Below, piece by piece: positions 1-8,236 of a DNA stretch of 24,917 nucleotides; the first letter of the stretch is position 1, and every line of letters begins with the position of its first letter. The DNA is from JAAYZQ01 sp041300865 (GTDB lineage: Bacteria; Chloroflexota; Anaerolineae; JAAYZQ01). The stretch spans positions 1 to 24,917 of the forward strand of contig JBFYTF010000164.1 of assembly GCA_041300865.1 (NCBI GenBank), read 5' to 3'. Below the pieces are notes generated by a model, which did not search any database, was not told the origin of the DNA, and saw only the letters and a program-made list of their open reading frames with translations. A program made the translations under genes and the position numbers.

Positions 1-630
1 GTGGTGATCAGCCTGCTGCTGAGCTTTGTCCTGTGCGCGGCCATTGGCTGGGTGTATCAAGCCACCCACCGCGGCACGTCCTACACGCAGAGCTTTGTGC
101 ACACCCTCGTACTGAACGGCATGATCGTCGCCGTGGTGATGCTGATTGTCGGCTCCAACATCGCCCGTGCCTTTGCCTTGGTCGGAGCGCTGTCCATCGT
201 CCGGTTCCGCAACGCCGTGAAAGAAACACGGGACGTAGGCTTTATCTTTTTCACCATGGCCATCGGCATGGCCGTTGGCACCAGGTTCTACCTTCTGGCG
301 GTCGTCGCCGCCGTAACCATCAGCCTCGTCATCCTGATCATGACCCGTTTTGACTGGTATGCCCGGCGAGTCGAGAACCAGATCCTGAAAGTGCAGGTTC
401 CCAACACGGCCGCTTTCGATTCGCTCTTTGACGACCTGTTTCTGAAATACACCAGCAGCTCGGAGCTGATCAGTGTGGACACGGCGCACGCCGGCATGTT
501 GACCGAGCTGACCTACAGCGTGGGGCTGAAAAAGCAGAGCCAGATTCAGGAGTTCCTGGCCGGGCTGAAGGGCCTTAACGGCAACAACCGCATCACCCTC
601 ATCGCCGGCTACAACAGCACGGACTTGTAG
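1..630 (+). CDS. DUF4956 family membrane protein (5' end cut by the window)
   Basis: The frame is open from the first base, so the true start probably lies upstream. Family members usually have a few more residues before the first membrane segment. What is visible is an N-terminal hydrophobic segment, a conserved stretch with HRG and SYTQSF (about residues 23-32), further hydrophobic segments up to about residue 115, and a family-typical GALSIVRFRNAVKETRD block (residues 62-78) between them. A soluble C-terminal domain of about 90 residues follows. The biochemical role of DUF4956 is not established. It commonly lies next to VTC-like polyphosphate polymerase domain proteins and CotH proteins, and here a CotH gene follows after 23 bases, so the two are probably co-transcribed. 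The VTC partner, if present, would lie upstream of this window. Confidence 0.85.
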   Translation: MVISLLLSFVLCAAIGWVYQATHRGTSYTQSFVHTLVLNGMIVAVVMLIVGSNIARAFALVGALSIVRFRNAVKETRDVGFIFFTMAIGMAVGTRFYLLAVVAAVTISLVILIMTRFDWYARRVENQILKVQVPNTAAFDSLFDDLFLKYTSSSELISVDTAHAGMLTELTYSVGLKKQSQIQEFLAGLKGLNGNNRITLIAGYNSTDL

Positions 631-653
631 CCGGCACTGCCTGGAGAGAGCGC

Positions 654-2297
654 GTGAGCTTGCAGTTCAGAAGGCACTACCGGCTGCTCGTCCTACTGGT
701 CCTGGTCCTGGCCGGGTGCACACTCGCGCTGGGCGACGTGCGCATCATCGCCTACACGGTGGCGGGCAACCGGCAGGTGGCCACCGCCGGCGCGGACTAT
801 GGCAGCCAAGTGGACCTCTTTGACCAGACGGTCGTGCACAGCATCCAGATCACCATAGACGAGGCGGACTACCAGCAGATGATCACGACGTACCAGGAGA
901 CGGGCGTGAAGGACTATTCCCACGCCGACGTGGTCATTGACGGGACGCTGGTGCGCGACGTTGGCCTGCGCTTGAAGGGCAACGCCTCCCTGCGCACAGC
1001 GCTGGGCGGCAGGGGAGGTCCGGGCATGGGCTTCGGCCCCGGCAACATGCCCTTTCCTGAGGACGGCCGGCTGCTGCAGCTACCCGACGGCGGGCAGTGG
1101 CAGCCACCGGCGGGCGTCCCTCCTGAAAGCCTTCCTGCACGGGGCGACGGTGTCGGCCGGGTGCCCCAGCCGCCCGACGGCGGGGAGTGGCAGCCACCGG
1201 CAGCAAGCCCTCAGGAGGGGCAGGAGCGGGCCGAGCGCCGGCCACCCGCAGGCGACATGCCGCCCGGCGGGATGTGGGCCGGCCGGGAGGGTGCCGGTGA
1301 GGCCGGCGCCAAGGTGCCGTTGTTGATCAAGTTCGACGAGTTCGTGCCGGGGCAGACCTACCAGGGGCTCGACCGCCTCGCCGTCCGTACCTACGGCACC
1401 TCGCCCGACGCGGCTCTGCTTCAGGAGCCGGTGACCAACGCCGTGGCAGCCGCCGCCGGCCTGCCGGCCACGCGGACGGCCTACGCCGGGGTGCGCCTGA
1501 ACGACGGTCAGGAGCAGCTGTTCACCCTGTCGGAGGTGATCGGCGATGACTACCTGGCCCAGCACCTGGCGTATGACGGTGGCGTCCTTTACAAGTCCGA
1601 CCTGGGGGCGGACCTGTCCTACCAGGGCGAGGATCCGAGCGCCTACGCCACACGCTTCACGCAGCAAACTCGGGTAAACGACGCCGACCTGGCGCCCCTC
1701 ATTGCCCTGGCGCGCTTTGTCAACGAGTCGGACGACGAGGCGTTCCAGGCCGGTCTGGCCGGGCGCCTGGATGTAGAGGGCTTTGCCACTTACCTGGCAG
1801 TCAATAACCTCCTGGTGAATGTCGACTCGATGGCCGGCATGAGCAACAACTACTACCTCTACTATGACGACGTCGCCGAACGATTCACAGTGCTGCTGTG
1901 GGATGCCAACGAGAGCCTGGGCAAGCTGGCCGGGGGCGGCAGGGCAGCGACGTACGACCTCTACTACCAGGGCCGGCAAGGGATGGGCGGCGGTCGGGGA
2001 GGCATGGAACGCTCTAACACCCTCGTGACCCGCTTCCTGGCCGCGCCTACCTTCCGTGCGCTGTACGAGGCCAAGCTGGTCGAGATCTATGACCGGGAGT
2101 TTGCCGGCGGCGCCATTGACCGCCGGATCGAGGAGTATGCGGACCTGGTGCGCACCGCAGCCGCGGAGCGGACCGGCCTCGTGGATCTGGAGCAGTACGA
2201 GCAGGCGGTGGTCAGCCTGCAGGCCTTTGTCGAACAACGCGCGGCCTATGTGGCCAGCACGGAGCTCCTGGCAGGGCAGACGAGCGCTGTGCCCTAG
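654..2297 (+). CDS. CotH kinase family lipoprotein
   Basis: A 547-residue secreted protein. The N-terminus is a lipoprotein signal (hydrophobic residues 11-20, lipobox LAGC with Cys22), so it is probably anchored outside the cell. CotH features are LRLKGNAS (105-112), the RLAVRTYGTSPDAALLQEPV block (241-260), the FTLSEVIGDDYL block (290-301) and a WDANESLG motif, which I take as the metal/ATP-site equivalent. CotH proteins are atypical secreted protein kinases, first known from Bacillus spore coats, where CotH phosphorylates CotB and CotG. Here a spore role is not implied. The GTG start is chosen for the GGAGAGAG ribosome site at 643-650. A Gly/Pro-rich insert (about 117-220) interrupts the fold between the first two conserved blocks. 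It holds two copies of a PDGG(Q/E)WQPPA unit and may be a flexible loop or linker. Confidence 0.88.
   Translation: MSLQFRRHYRLLVLLVLVLAGCTLALGDVRIIAYTVAGNRQVATAGADYGSQVDLFDQTVVHSIQITIDEADYQQMITTYQETGVKDYSHADVVIDGTLVRDVGLRLKGNASLRTALGGRGGPGMGFGPGNMPFPEDGRLLQLPDGGQWQPPAGVPPESLPARGDGVGRVPQPPDGGEWQPPAASPQEGQERAERRPPAGDMPPGGMWAGREGAGEAGAKVPLLIKFDEFVPGQTYQGLDRLAVRTYGTSPDAALLQEPVTNAVAAAAGLPATRTAYAGVRLNDGQEQLFTLSEVIGDDYLAQHLAYDGGVLYKSDLGADLSYQGEDPSAYATRFTQQTRVNDADLAPLIALARFVNESDDEAFQAGLAGRLDVEGFATYLAVNNLLVNVDSMAGMSNNYYLYYDDVAERFTVLLWDANESLGKLAGGGRAATYDLYYQGRQGMGGGRGGMERSNTLVTRFLAAPTFRALYEAKLVEIYDREFAGGAIDRRIEEYADLVRTAAAERTGLVDLEQYEQAVVSLQAFVEQRAAYVASTELLAGQTSAVP
1077..1201 (+). repeat. Two 35-bp direct repeats 90 bp apart inside the CotH gene
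   Basis: Bases 1077-1111 and 1167-1201 are near-identical (about three mismatches) and keep the same reading frame. They encode QLPDGGQWQPPA and QPPDGGEWQPPA within the low-complexity insert of the CotH protein. The exact 90-base (30-codon) spacing suggests an in-frame tandem duplication. Confidence 0.85.
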
Positions 2298-2387
2298 AAT
2301 CGCTTGCTTTGCCGGCCAGGAGGGACGGGCACGCCCCTCATCCCTCTTCGCGACGAGCGCCCGCGAGCGGCCGGCCTCCCGGCACCT

Positions 2388-2416
2388 TTGACAAGCGCTG
2401 CATCTAGGGTTACAAT
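2388..2416 (+). promoter_or_regulatory. Sigma70-type promoter for the rarD/MBL unit
   Basis: TTGACA at 2388-2393 and TACAAT at 2411-2416 are separated by exactly 17 bases, giving 11 of 12 consensus positions. It lies in the 190-base gap after the CotH stop and about 75 bases before the start of the transporter gene. No activity data are available. Confidence 0.8.
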
Positions 2417-2487
2417 GCTGCGGTGCGCTGCGCCGGGACCGGGCTCACCCGGCCGAGCGGCGGGCGCCACAATCAGGCTAGCCGAGG

Positions 2488-3393
2488 GTGGGAGCTTTGA
2501 AAAGAGGAGCCGTGGCCGCGGCGGGTGCCTATGCCCTGTGGGGCCTGCTGCCGCTCTATTGGAAGGCGCTGCAAACCGTGCCACCCCTGGAGACGCTGGC
2601 CCATCGTACCGTCTGGTCCCTGGTCCTTGTACTGCTCCTCCAGGCTGCACTCGGTCGCTGGGCTTGGCTGCGGCTCGTGCGCCAGCGGCCCCGGATGCTG
2701 CGGACGTTCGTGGCCAGCACCTGTCTCCTGGGCGTCAACTGGCTCACCTATATTTGGGCGGTCACCTCCGGGCACGTGGTCGATTCTAGCCTGGGCTACT
2801 TTATCAACCCCCTGGTCACCGTCCTGCTCGGCGTGATCTTTCTCCACGAGCGCCTGCGGCTGTGGCAGGGTGTTGCGGTCGGGCTGGCGGCGGCCAGCGT
2901 CCTCTACCTCACGCTGGGGCTGGGCAGCCTGCCCTGGATCGCCCTGGTCTTGGCGGGCACCTTTGGCTTCTATGGCCTGTTGCGCAAGACGGCACCCCTG
3001 GGTTCGCTCGAGGGCCTGACGGTGGAAACCGCCCTCCTGTCGTTGCCGGCCCTCGCCTACCTTCTGTGGCTGGAGGCGGCCGGAAAGGGGAGCTTTGGGC
3101 ACGAGGGGCTCGCGATAAGTGCCCTGCTCGTCGGTACCGGCGTCGTCACGGCCGTGCCCCTCCTCCTCTTTGCGTGGGCGGCACGCAACACGACTCTGGC
3201 CACCATGGGCATCCTGCACTACATCGCCCCCACGCTGCAATTGTTGCTCGGCCTGCTCGTCTATCACGAGCCTTTTTCGCCGGCACGGCTCCTGGGCTTC
3301 TGCGGGGTCTGGTTGGCCCTGTTCATCTATTCCGCCGAGGCGCTGATACAGGAGCGTCACCGCCGGGCAGCCCTCGCCGTGGGCAGCGGCTGA
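2488..3393 (+). CDS. rarD: RarD-type EamA family transporter
   Basis: About 300 residues with ten predicted hydrophobic segments, a length typical of the RarD branch of the EamA (drug/metabolite transporter) superfamily. RarD signatures are the N-terminal AAGAYALWGLLPLYWKAL, TLAHRTVWSLVL, LGVNWLTYIWAV, SLGYFINPLVTVLLGV and, near the end, LHYIAPTLQLLLGLLVYHEPF. Substrates of RarD proteins are not firmly known; the name comes from a chloramphenicol-sensitivity annotation. The frame opens at GTG 2488, but TTG 2497 (giving MKRGAVAAAG) fits the usual RarD N-terminus equally well, and neither has ideal ribosome-site spacing. A strong promoter lies just upstream, and the MBL-fold gene follows after 34 bases. 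Confidence 0.85.
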   Translation: MGALKRGAVAAAGAYALWGLLPLYWKALQTVPPLETLAHRTVWSLVLVLLLQAALGRWAWLRLVRQRPRMLRTFVASTCLLGVNWLTYIWAVTSGHVVDSSLGYFINPLVTVLLGVIFLHERLRLWQGVAVGLAAASVLYLTLGLGSLPWIALVLAGTFGFYGLLRKTAPLGSLEGLTVETALLSLPALAYLLWLEAAGKGSFGHEGLAISALLVGTGVVTAVPLLLFAWAARNTTLATMGILHYIAPTLQLLLGLLVYHEPFSPARLLGFCGVWLALFIYSAEALIQERHRRAALAVGSG

Positions 3394-3427
3394 CCCAACC
3401 CCATCCTCCGAGGAGAATACGAACATC

Positions 3428-4408
3428 GTGGAAACCGCCATCGACCATCTGCACGCCCTCGAGCTGCCAACGCCCTTTGTCGTCGGTCCCATAACGGTCT
3501 ACCTGGCCGACGCTCCGGGAGAGCCCCTGACGCTTGTGGACACGGGACCGTTGACGACCAGCACTAGGGCCGCGCTGGAGGATGGCCTGGCCAGGCACGG
3601 CCGCGCGCCCCAGGACCTGGAGCGTATCATCCTGACCCACGCCCACGTCGATCATGTGGGCCTGGCCGCCGACCTCGTGGCCGCTTCGGGCGCGCAGATC
3701 ATCAGCCACCCGTGGAACGTGCCGGCCCTGGAGGACCACGCCGGTGAGCGGGAGCGGCGCAGGGCGTTCTACGGGTGTCTCCTGCGCCAGGCGGGGGTAC
3801 CGGCAGGCGTCCTGCAGGGAGTGGGCCAGGCTACAGAGGCGATGGACAGCTTCTTACGCCCCGTGGCCGTCGACGCCGTAGTCGACGAGGGTGACAGCCT
3901 GTGCTTGGCAGGGCTGGAATGGAGGGTGCTGCACACACCCGGTCACGCCGCCGGGCTCATCTGTTTGTTCGAGCCGGACGGACGGACGCTGCTGTCCAGC
4001 GACCACCTCCTGGCCGGCATCTCGTCCAACCCTGTCGTCGAGCCGCCACCACCCGGCCGGGAGGAGCGCCTGCTCAGCCTGGTCGTCTACCAGGCGTCGC
4101 TGCAGCGCGTGGCAGCCATGGGCATCGCCCGTGCCCTGCCCAGCCACGGCCCGGCCATCGACGATGTGCCCGGCCTGGTGGCCCGGCGCCTGGAGTTTCA
4201 CCGCTCCCGCGTGGCCGGCGTCCTGCAGGCACTGCGGGCCGGGGCACGAACCACGTGGGAGGTGACGCTCGCCCTCTTTCCCGGGCGCGGCGCCATCGAC
4301 GCGTTCCTGGCCATATCGGAGGTCATTGGGCACCTGGACCTGCTCCAAGGCGAAGGCCGGATCGCTGCCGTGCAGAACGGAGAGGCGATCACCTGGCGCG
4401 TGTTGTAG
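3428..4408 (+). CDS. MBL-fold metallo-hydrolase
   Basis: A 326-residue metallo-beta-lactamase-fold enzyme. The metal-binding motif HAHVDH is at residues 71-76, with a preceding LTLVDTG strand (35-40). The later ligands are visible as TPGH (His173), SSDHLL (Asp192) and LPSHG (His240), so the dinuclear centre looks complete. The C-terminal 80 residues resemble the helical or winged-helix tail seen in LACTB2-like and related hydrolases. The specific substrate cannot be read from sequence; thioesterase, nuclease or lactonase activity are all possible. The GTG start has an AGGAG 12 bases upstream, which is a little far. It is probably co-transcribed with the transporter before it. Confidence 0.9.
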   Translation: METAIDHLHALELPTPFVVGPITVYLADAPGEPLTLVDTGPLTTSTRAALEDGLARHGRAPQDLERIILTHAHVDHVGLAADLVAASGAQIISHPWNVPALEDHAGERERRRAFYGCLLRQAGVPAGVLQGVGQATEAMDSFLRPVAVDAVVDEGDSLCLAGLEWRVLHTPGHAAGLICLFEPDGRTLLSSDHLLAGISSNPVVEPPPPGREERLLSLVVYQASLQRVAAMGIARALPSHGPAIDDVPGLVARRLEFHRSRVAGVLQALRAGARTTWEVTLALFPGRGAIDAFLAISEVIGHLDLLQGEGRIAAVQNGEAITWRVL

Positions 4409-4419
4409 GCCAGGTGATC
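4387..4419. terminator. Inverted repeat between convergent genes, probable two-way terminator
   Basis: GATCACCTGGC (4387-4397) and GCCAGGTGATC (4409-4419) form a perfect 11-bp stem with an 11-base loop. It spans the stop codon of the MBL gene and lies 22 bases from the stop of the convergent HAD gene. No clear U tract follows on either strand, so termination is inferred from position and structure. Confidence 0.5.
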
Positions 4420-4441
4420 CTCGGCGGGCGGACAGCCGGCC

Positions 4442-5476
4442 CTACGACAGATGCAGGTCAAGAAGCGGGAGGACGCCGCGCAGGTCGGGGATGACCGGGC
4501 AGTCGCAGGGCGCCGCCCCATCGCCGCGGTCCAACAGGATGGCGGGCATGCCGCTGCCGCGAGCGCCGAGTACGTCATGGCGGTAGCTGTCCCCGACATA
4601 GAGCACCCGTGCCGCCTGGAGGTCCATCTGCGCCAGGGCCTGCTCGAAAATGCAGGGGTGTGGCTTGTGACAGCCGGCGTAGGCCGAGCCCCAAACCAGC
4701 TCAAAGTAGCTTCCCAGTCCGGCATCGTCCACCCGCTGGCGCAGGTTCCAGCCCCAGTTAGAGACGATCCCCAGCCGGTAGCCCTCTGACTGTAGCGCGT
4801 CCAGCACCTCGGGCACCTCGGGGTAGGGCCGCACAACGCCCGGCCGGCCAAAGCCCTCATCCAGGGCCTGGCGATAGGCGCGCAGAGCCTCGTCATCGGC
4901 CTCAACCCCCAGTTCTTGCAGCAGGCCCCGGCTCAGCCCAACTGCGGCCTGGCGGTCGTATTCCTCGGTGGCAGCAAAGCGCGCCGTCTCGGCGTCGCGG
5001 TAATAGTCGCCCCACACCCTCTCCACGGCAGCGCGGATCTGGGCGGTGGAGCGCTCGGCGCCCGCCGCCCGCAGGCCCTCCTGGACGATGGCCTCCTGGG
5101 GGGGATCGAAGTAGACGAGGGTGTAGCCCAGGTCAAAAAGGACGGCGTCAAAGCGCCGGAGCGACAGCTCCAACGCCAGCGCGCCCAGCGCTTCCTTCTC
5201 GGGCGGATAGAGGTTCCTCAGAGCGGCCAACAGCTCGGTAGAGGGCAGGTCGGGGGCGATGGAGGCTGGGTCCTCGTGGGCCAGCAGCTCCGCGAAACCG
5301 GCATAGATTGCCACACGCCGCACGTCTGCCAGGTGCCGATCGTTAAGCCTGAGCCGGTCGCCGGGCGCCAGGCGGCGGATGTTGTCGTAGCCAACCCGCA
5401 CCTCAAGGGTCTTGTCGCCGGCAAGGATCTGGTCCAGGTAGGGCTGTCGCACCCAGAGGGTTTTCAGCCGGCTCAC
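4442..5476 (-). CDS. ASCH domain fused to HAD-family hydrolase
   Basis: A 344-residue protein with two recognisable parts. Residues 1-100 form an ASCH-like PUA-fold domain (LWVRQPYLDQILAGDKTLEVRVG, then a GDRLRLND strand), a fold linked to RNA or nucleotide binding. Residues 108-344 form a HAD phosphatase: motif I FDLGYTL with nucleophile Asp115, motif II IVSNWGW (Ser239), motif III Lys271 in CHKPHP, and motif IV GDSYRHD (295-301). Gly replaces the second Asp of motif I, as in some active HAD phosphatases such as YihX. A helical cap lies at about 125-220. The GTG start overlaps the pyruvate kinase stop by four bases (5473-5476), so translation is probably coupled. The substrate is unknown; a nucleotide or RNA-derived phosphate is only a guess. 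Confidence 0.88.
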   Translation of the reverse strand: MSRLKTLWVRQPYLDQILAGDKTLEVRVGYDNIRRLAPGDRLRLNDRHLADVRRVAIYAGFAELLAHEDPASIAPDLPSTELLAALRNLYPPEKEALGALALELSLRRFDAVLFDLGYTLVYFDPPQEAIVQEGLRAAGAERSTAQIRAAVERVWGDYYRDAETARFAATEEYDRQAAVGLSRGLLQELGVEADDEALRAYRQALDEGFGRPGVVRPYPEVPEVLDALQSEGYRLGIVSNWGWNLRQRVDDAGLGSYFELVWGSAYAGCHKPHPCIFEQALAQMDLQAARVLYVGDSYRHDVLGARGSGMPAILLDRGDGAAPCDCPVIPDLRGVLPLLDLHLS

Positions 5477-6906
5477 CGCCAGCCCTTCTCCTCACCCACC
5501 TGGTGGACCTTGATCATGTTCGTCAGGCCTTTGCCGCCCAGGGGCACACCCGCCGTAATGATCACTAGGTCGCCGTCCTTTACCATGCCCTGCTCGCGGG
5601 CAGCGGCCGTGGCGGTGACGATCATCGTGTCGGTGTCGTTGAACTCGTCCACGAGTAGCGGCACGACACCCCACACCAGGGCCAGCTCCCGGTAGGTGCT
5701 GGGGCGGGGCGTGGGCGCGACGATGGGCGTGGCCGGCCGGTGGCTGGCCACCCGCCGCGCCGTGCTGCCCGTCACAGTTGAGGTGATGATCGCCGCGGCC
5801 CCCAGCTCAGCCGCCATCTCACTCGCCACCTGGCCGATGGCCTCAGTCACACTGGGTGCCTTCCGCTCGAAGGCGCGCCCCAGCCACTCATCATAAGGGA
5901 TCGTCGGTTCCGTCAGGGCGGCAATGCGCGCCATCGTCTGTGCAGAGGCCACGGGGTAGCGTCCGACCGCGGTCTCACCCGAGAGCATAACGGCATCCGA
6001 GCCGTCGAGGATGGCGTTGGACACGTCCGAGGCCTCAGCGCGCGTGGGGCGCGGGTTGCGGATCATCGATTCCAGCATGTGCGTGGCAGTGATGACCGGC
6101 TTGCCGGCCTGGTTGGCGAGGCGGATGAGCTGTTTCTGGATGATGGGCACTTCCTCGACCGGAGCCTCCACCCCCAGGTCGCCTCGGGCGACCATCAGCC
6201 CATCGGAGACGGCCACAATGGCATCGATGCAGTCCACGGCTTCAGGCTTTTCGATCTTCGCGACGATAGGCGTGGAGCTTCCGAGCTCGCGCAAAAAGCC
6301 ACGGAGGTGCTGCACATCGTTGTCGCAGCGCACGAACGACAAGGCGAAATAGTCGACTCCCTGCTCGACGGCAAAACGGGCATCGGCCTGATCCTTCTCC
6401 GTGACGGAGGGCATCTGCAGCCGGGTGTGGGGCAAGCTGAGCCCCTTCCGCGAGCGAAGTGGTCCACCGGCAACAACCAGGGCTTGCGCTTCCGTTCCGC
6501 CCGCTTGGGTCACTTTGAGCTCCAGGAGGCCGTCATCCAGCAAGATGCGGTCGCCCGGCTCGAGGTCGCGCAGCACTTCGGGGTGCGGAATGGGGATCGT
6601 GCCCGGATCAGAAGAGGCAGCCATGATGGCCAGCCGCACCGTCGCGCCCGGTACCAGCTCGACCTCTTGCCCTGGCAGGGTCCCGACGCGCAGTTTGGGG
6701 CCCTGCAAATCGGCCAAGACTGCCACCGCGCGGCGGCCCTAGGCGGCTACGCGCCGCACGGTGGCGATCTGCCGTGCGTGGTCCTCGTGCGTGCCGTGGG
6801 AAAAGTTGATACGCGCTACGGTCATGCCGGCTTCCACGAGGGCCCGGATGATGTCCTCTGAGTCGGTCGCCGGCCCGAGGGTACAGACGATCTTGGTGCG
6901 GATCAC
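5473..6906 (-). pseudogene. pyk: Pyruvate kinase interrupted by one in-frame amber codon
   Basis: Read through, this is a normal 477-residue pyruvate kinase, which makes pyruvate and ATP from phosphoenolpyruvate and ADP. The N-terminus IRTKIVCTLGPATDS and the substrate-binding ARINFSHG (31-38) come first, followed by a TAG at codon 56 (6739-6741). The frame then continues with VAVLADLQGPKLRVG, the mobile B domain, AKIEKPEAVD (catalytic Lys217), MVARGDLGVE and ITATHMLESM, and a full C-terminal domain. The upstream start is convincing: AGGAGG (minus strand, 6914-6919) sits 7 bases before GTG at 6906. Without readthrough, translation could restart near GTG 6726, but that product lacks the ARINFSHG loop and should be inactive. 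TAG is the ordinary stop of several neighbouring genes. A sequencing error, a recent nonsense mutation or suppression are all possible. Confidence 0.88.
6739..6741 (-). other. In-frame amber codon in pyruvate kinase
   Basis: The minus strand reads GTA GCC GCC TAG GGC CGC CGC here, encoding VAA-stop-GRR in an otherwise intact pyruvate kinase frame. The flanking residues align well with the family on both sides, so a single substitution (for example CAG or GAG to TAG) explains it without any frameshift. Confidence 0.9.
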
Positions 6907-6917
6907 GTTCCTGCCTC

Positions 6918-8171
6918 CTACAGCTCCAGGTTGGTGAGTATCTTCTCCTCCGCGCCTCGCAGGCTAAAGATCGAGGCTACGCCTGCCAACAACACCAAGA
7001 TGCCGGTGAGCATGAAGACACTCTTCGGACCCACGATGTCGCCCAGCAGGCCGGCCATCATCAGGGCACCCATGCTGCCAAGGCCAATGACGGTCACCAT
7101 GGCGCTCTCGACCCGCCCTCGCTGCGCGTCCGAGACCAGCGCTTGGGTCATCGCCGCCAGGGTGGTGCGTGCCGAGACCACGCACAGCCCGACCAGGAGC
7201 GCGCCCAGCAGCACGAGCCAATAGACAGGCGCCAGGGCAAAGACCAGGATGCCGACACCGAGGGCGATCATCGTGACACTGACGATCTGGCGCGAGCGGG
7301 CCCACGATGCATAGGCGCTGATGAGTGCCGCGCCCAGCGCCATGCCGATCCCCTCGGTCCCCAGCAAAAAGCCCTGGTACTCGGCCGAGATACCGAGGAG
7401 CTGCTCAAAGTAGGCCGCGGCCAGCAAGGTCGTGGCGCTTAGCCCCAGGGTGGCGACGGTGGTGATGGCCATGAGCTGGAGCAGGGGCTTGTTGCTGCCA
7501 ATATAGCGCACGCCCTCTTTGAAATCCTCCCAGAAGCGGCGGAACTCGCCACGGGGTGCAGCCGGCGCACCTGACCTCTTGGCATTGGGAATGTGCGTCC
7601 AAAACAACAGGATGCCCGACAGCAAGAAGGTTGCCGAGTCGATGACGAACGCGGTGTAGACAGAGGTCAGGCTGATGACCAGGCTGGCGAGAAACGCACC
7701 GACGATGAGCGACACCAGCTCCGTGGCCTGGACCAGCGCATTGGCCGTCAGCAGGTGCCCCTCGGGCACCATGTTGGGGATAGAGGCGTTGCGCGCCGGG
7801 ATATACAGGGCGCCAAAGCTCATGAGCAGAAAGGCCGTGATGTACAGGATATAGAGCTGCCCCGGCTTCTGCACCAGCAGGACAAGCAGCACGACCGCCG
7901 CCCGCAGGAAGTCGGAGACGATCATGACCGTCTTGCGGCTAAAGCGGTCGACGAACACGCCGCTGGCCAGGGCAAAAAGCTGAGGGACAGTCACGGCCGC
8001 AGCCATGACCACTACCGCGATGCCCGACCGTGCCGCCAGCTGGTTGATGAGCACCAGGGCGGCAATGACGGCAAAGTTGTCGCCTACTTTCGAGACTAGT
8101 TGGCTCAGCCAGAGCGCGAGAAAACCGCGGTTCTGCAAGACCGCTAGCATGCCGGTCTTGTAGTTGTTCAT
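6918..8171 (-). CDS. MFS transporter, probable exporter
   Basis: A 417-residue major facilitator protein with about twelve hydrophobic segments. The N-half has FLALWLSQLVSKVGDNFAVIAA and the MFS loop motif GVFVDRFSRKTVMI between segments 2 and 3. A central hydrophilic loop with KRSGAPAAPRGEFRRFWEDFKEGVRYI separates the halves. The profile resembles enterobactin- or macrolide-type drug exporters, but the substrate is not readable. I chose ATG 8171 (MNNYKTGM) over the longer frame from 8249, because AGGTAGAGG precedes it and the longer form would overlap the upstream gene. A promoter lies just before it. The TAG stop is part of the ribosome site of pyruvate kinase, so the two are tightly linked. 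Confidence 0.85.
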   Translation of the reverse strand: MNNYKTGMLAVLQNRGFLALWLSQLVSKVGDNFAVIAALVLINQLAARSGIAVVVMAAAVTVPQLFALASGVFVDRFSRKTVMIVSDFLRAAVVLLVLLVQKPGQLYILYITAFLLMSFGALYIPARNASIPNMVPEGHLLTANALVQATELVSLIVGAFLASLVISLTSVYTAFVIDSATFLLSGILLFWTHIPNAKRSGAPAAPRGEFRRFWEDFKEGVRYIGSNKPLLQLMAITTVATLGLSATTLLAAAYFEQLLGISAEYQGFLLGTEGIGMALGAALISAYASWARSRQIVSVTMIALGVGILVFALAPVYWLVLLGALLVGLCVVSARTTLAAMTQALVSDAQRGRVESAMVTVIGLGSMGALMMAGLLGDIVGPKSVFMLTGILVLLAGVASIFSLRGAEEKILTNLEL

Positions 8172-8207
8172 GCCTCTACCTGGTGCCGCTTTATTGGGCC
8201 GCGTGCC

Positions 8208-8236
8208 ATTATAAACGCAAACTGCTCTCGTGGCAA
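8208..8236 (-). promoter_or_regulatory. Internal sigma70-type promoter for MFS-pyk-HAD
   Basis: On the minus strand TTGCCA (8236-8231) and TATAAT (8213-8208) are 17 bases apart, matching 11 of 12 consensus positions. It lies inside the last codons of the YfhO-family gene, and its -10 overlaps that gene's TAA stop. It would let the three downstream genes be transcribed apart from the replication genes. Confidence 0.75.

Noticed and set aside
1080..2237. Long open frame of 385 codons on the minus strand
   Set aside because: It lies opposite the CotH gene, has no family-like motifs, and is explained by the high GC content of the coding strand.
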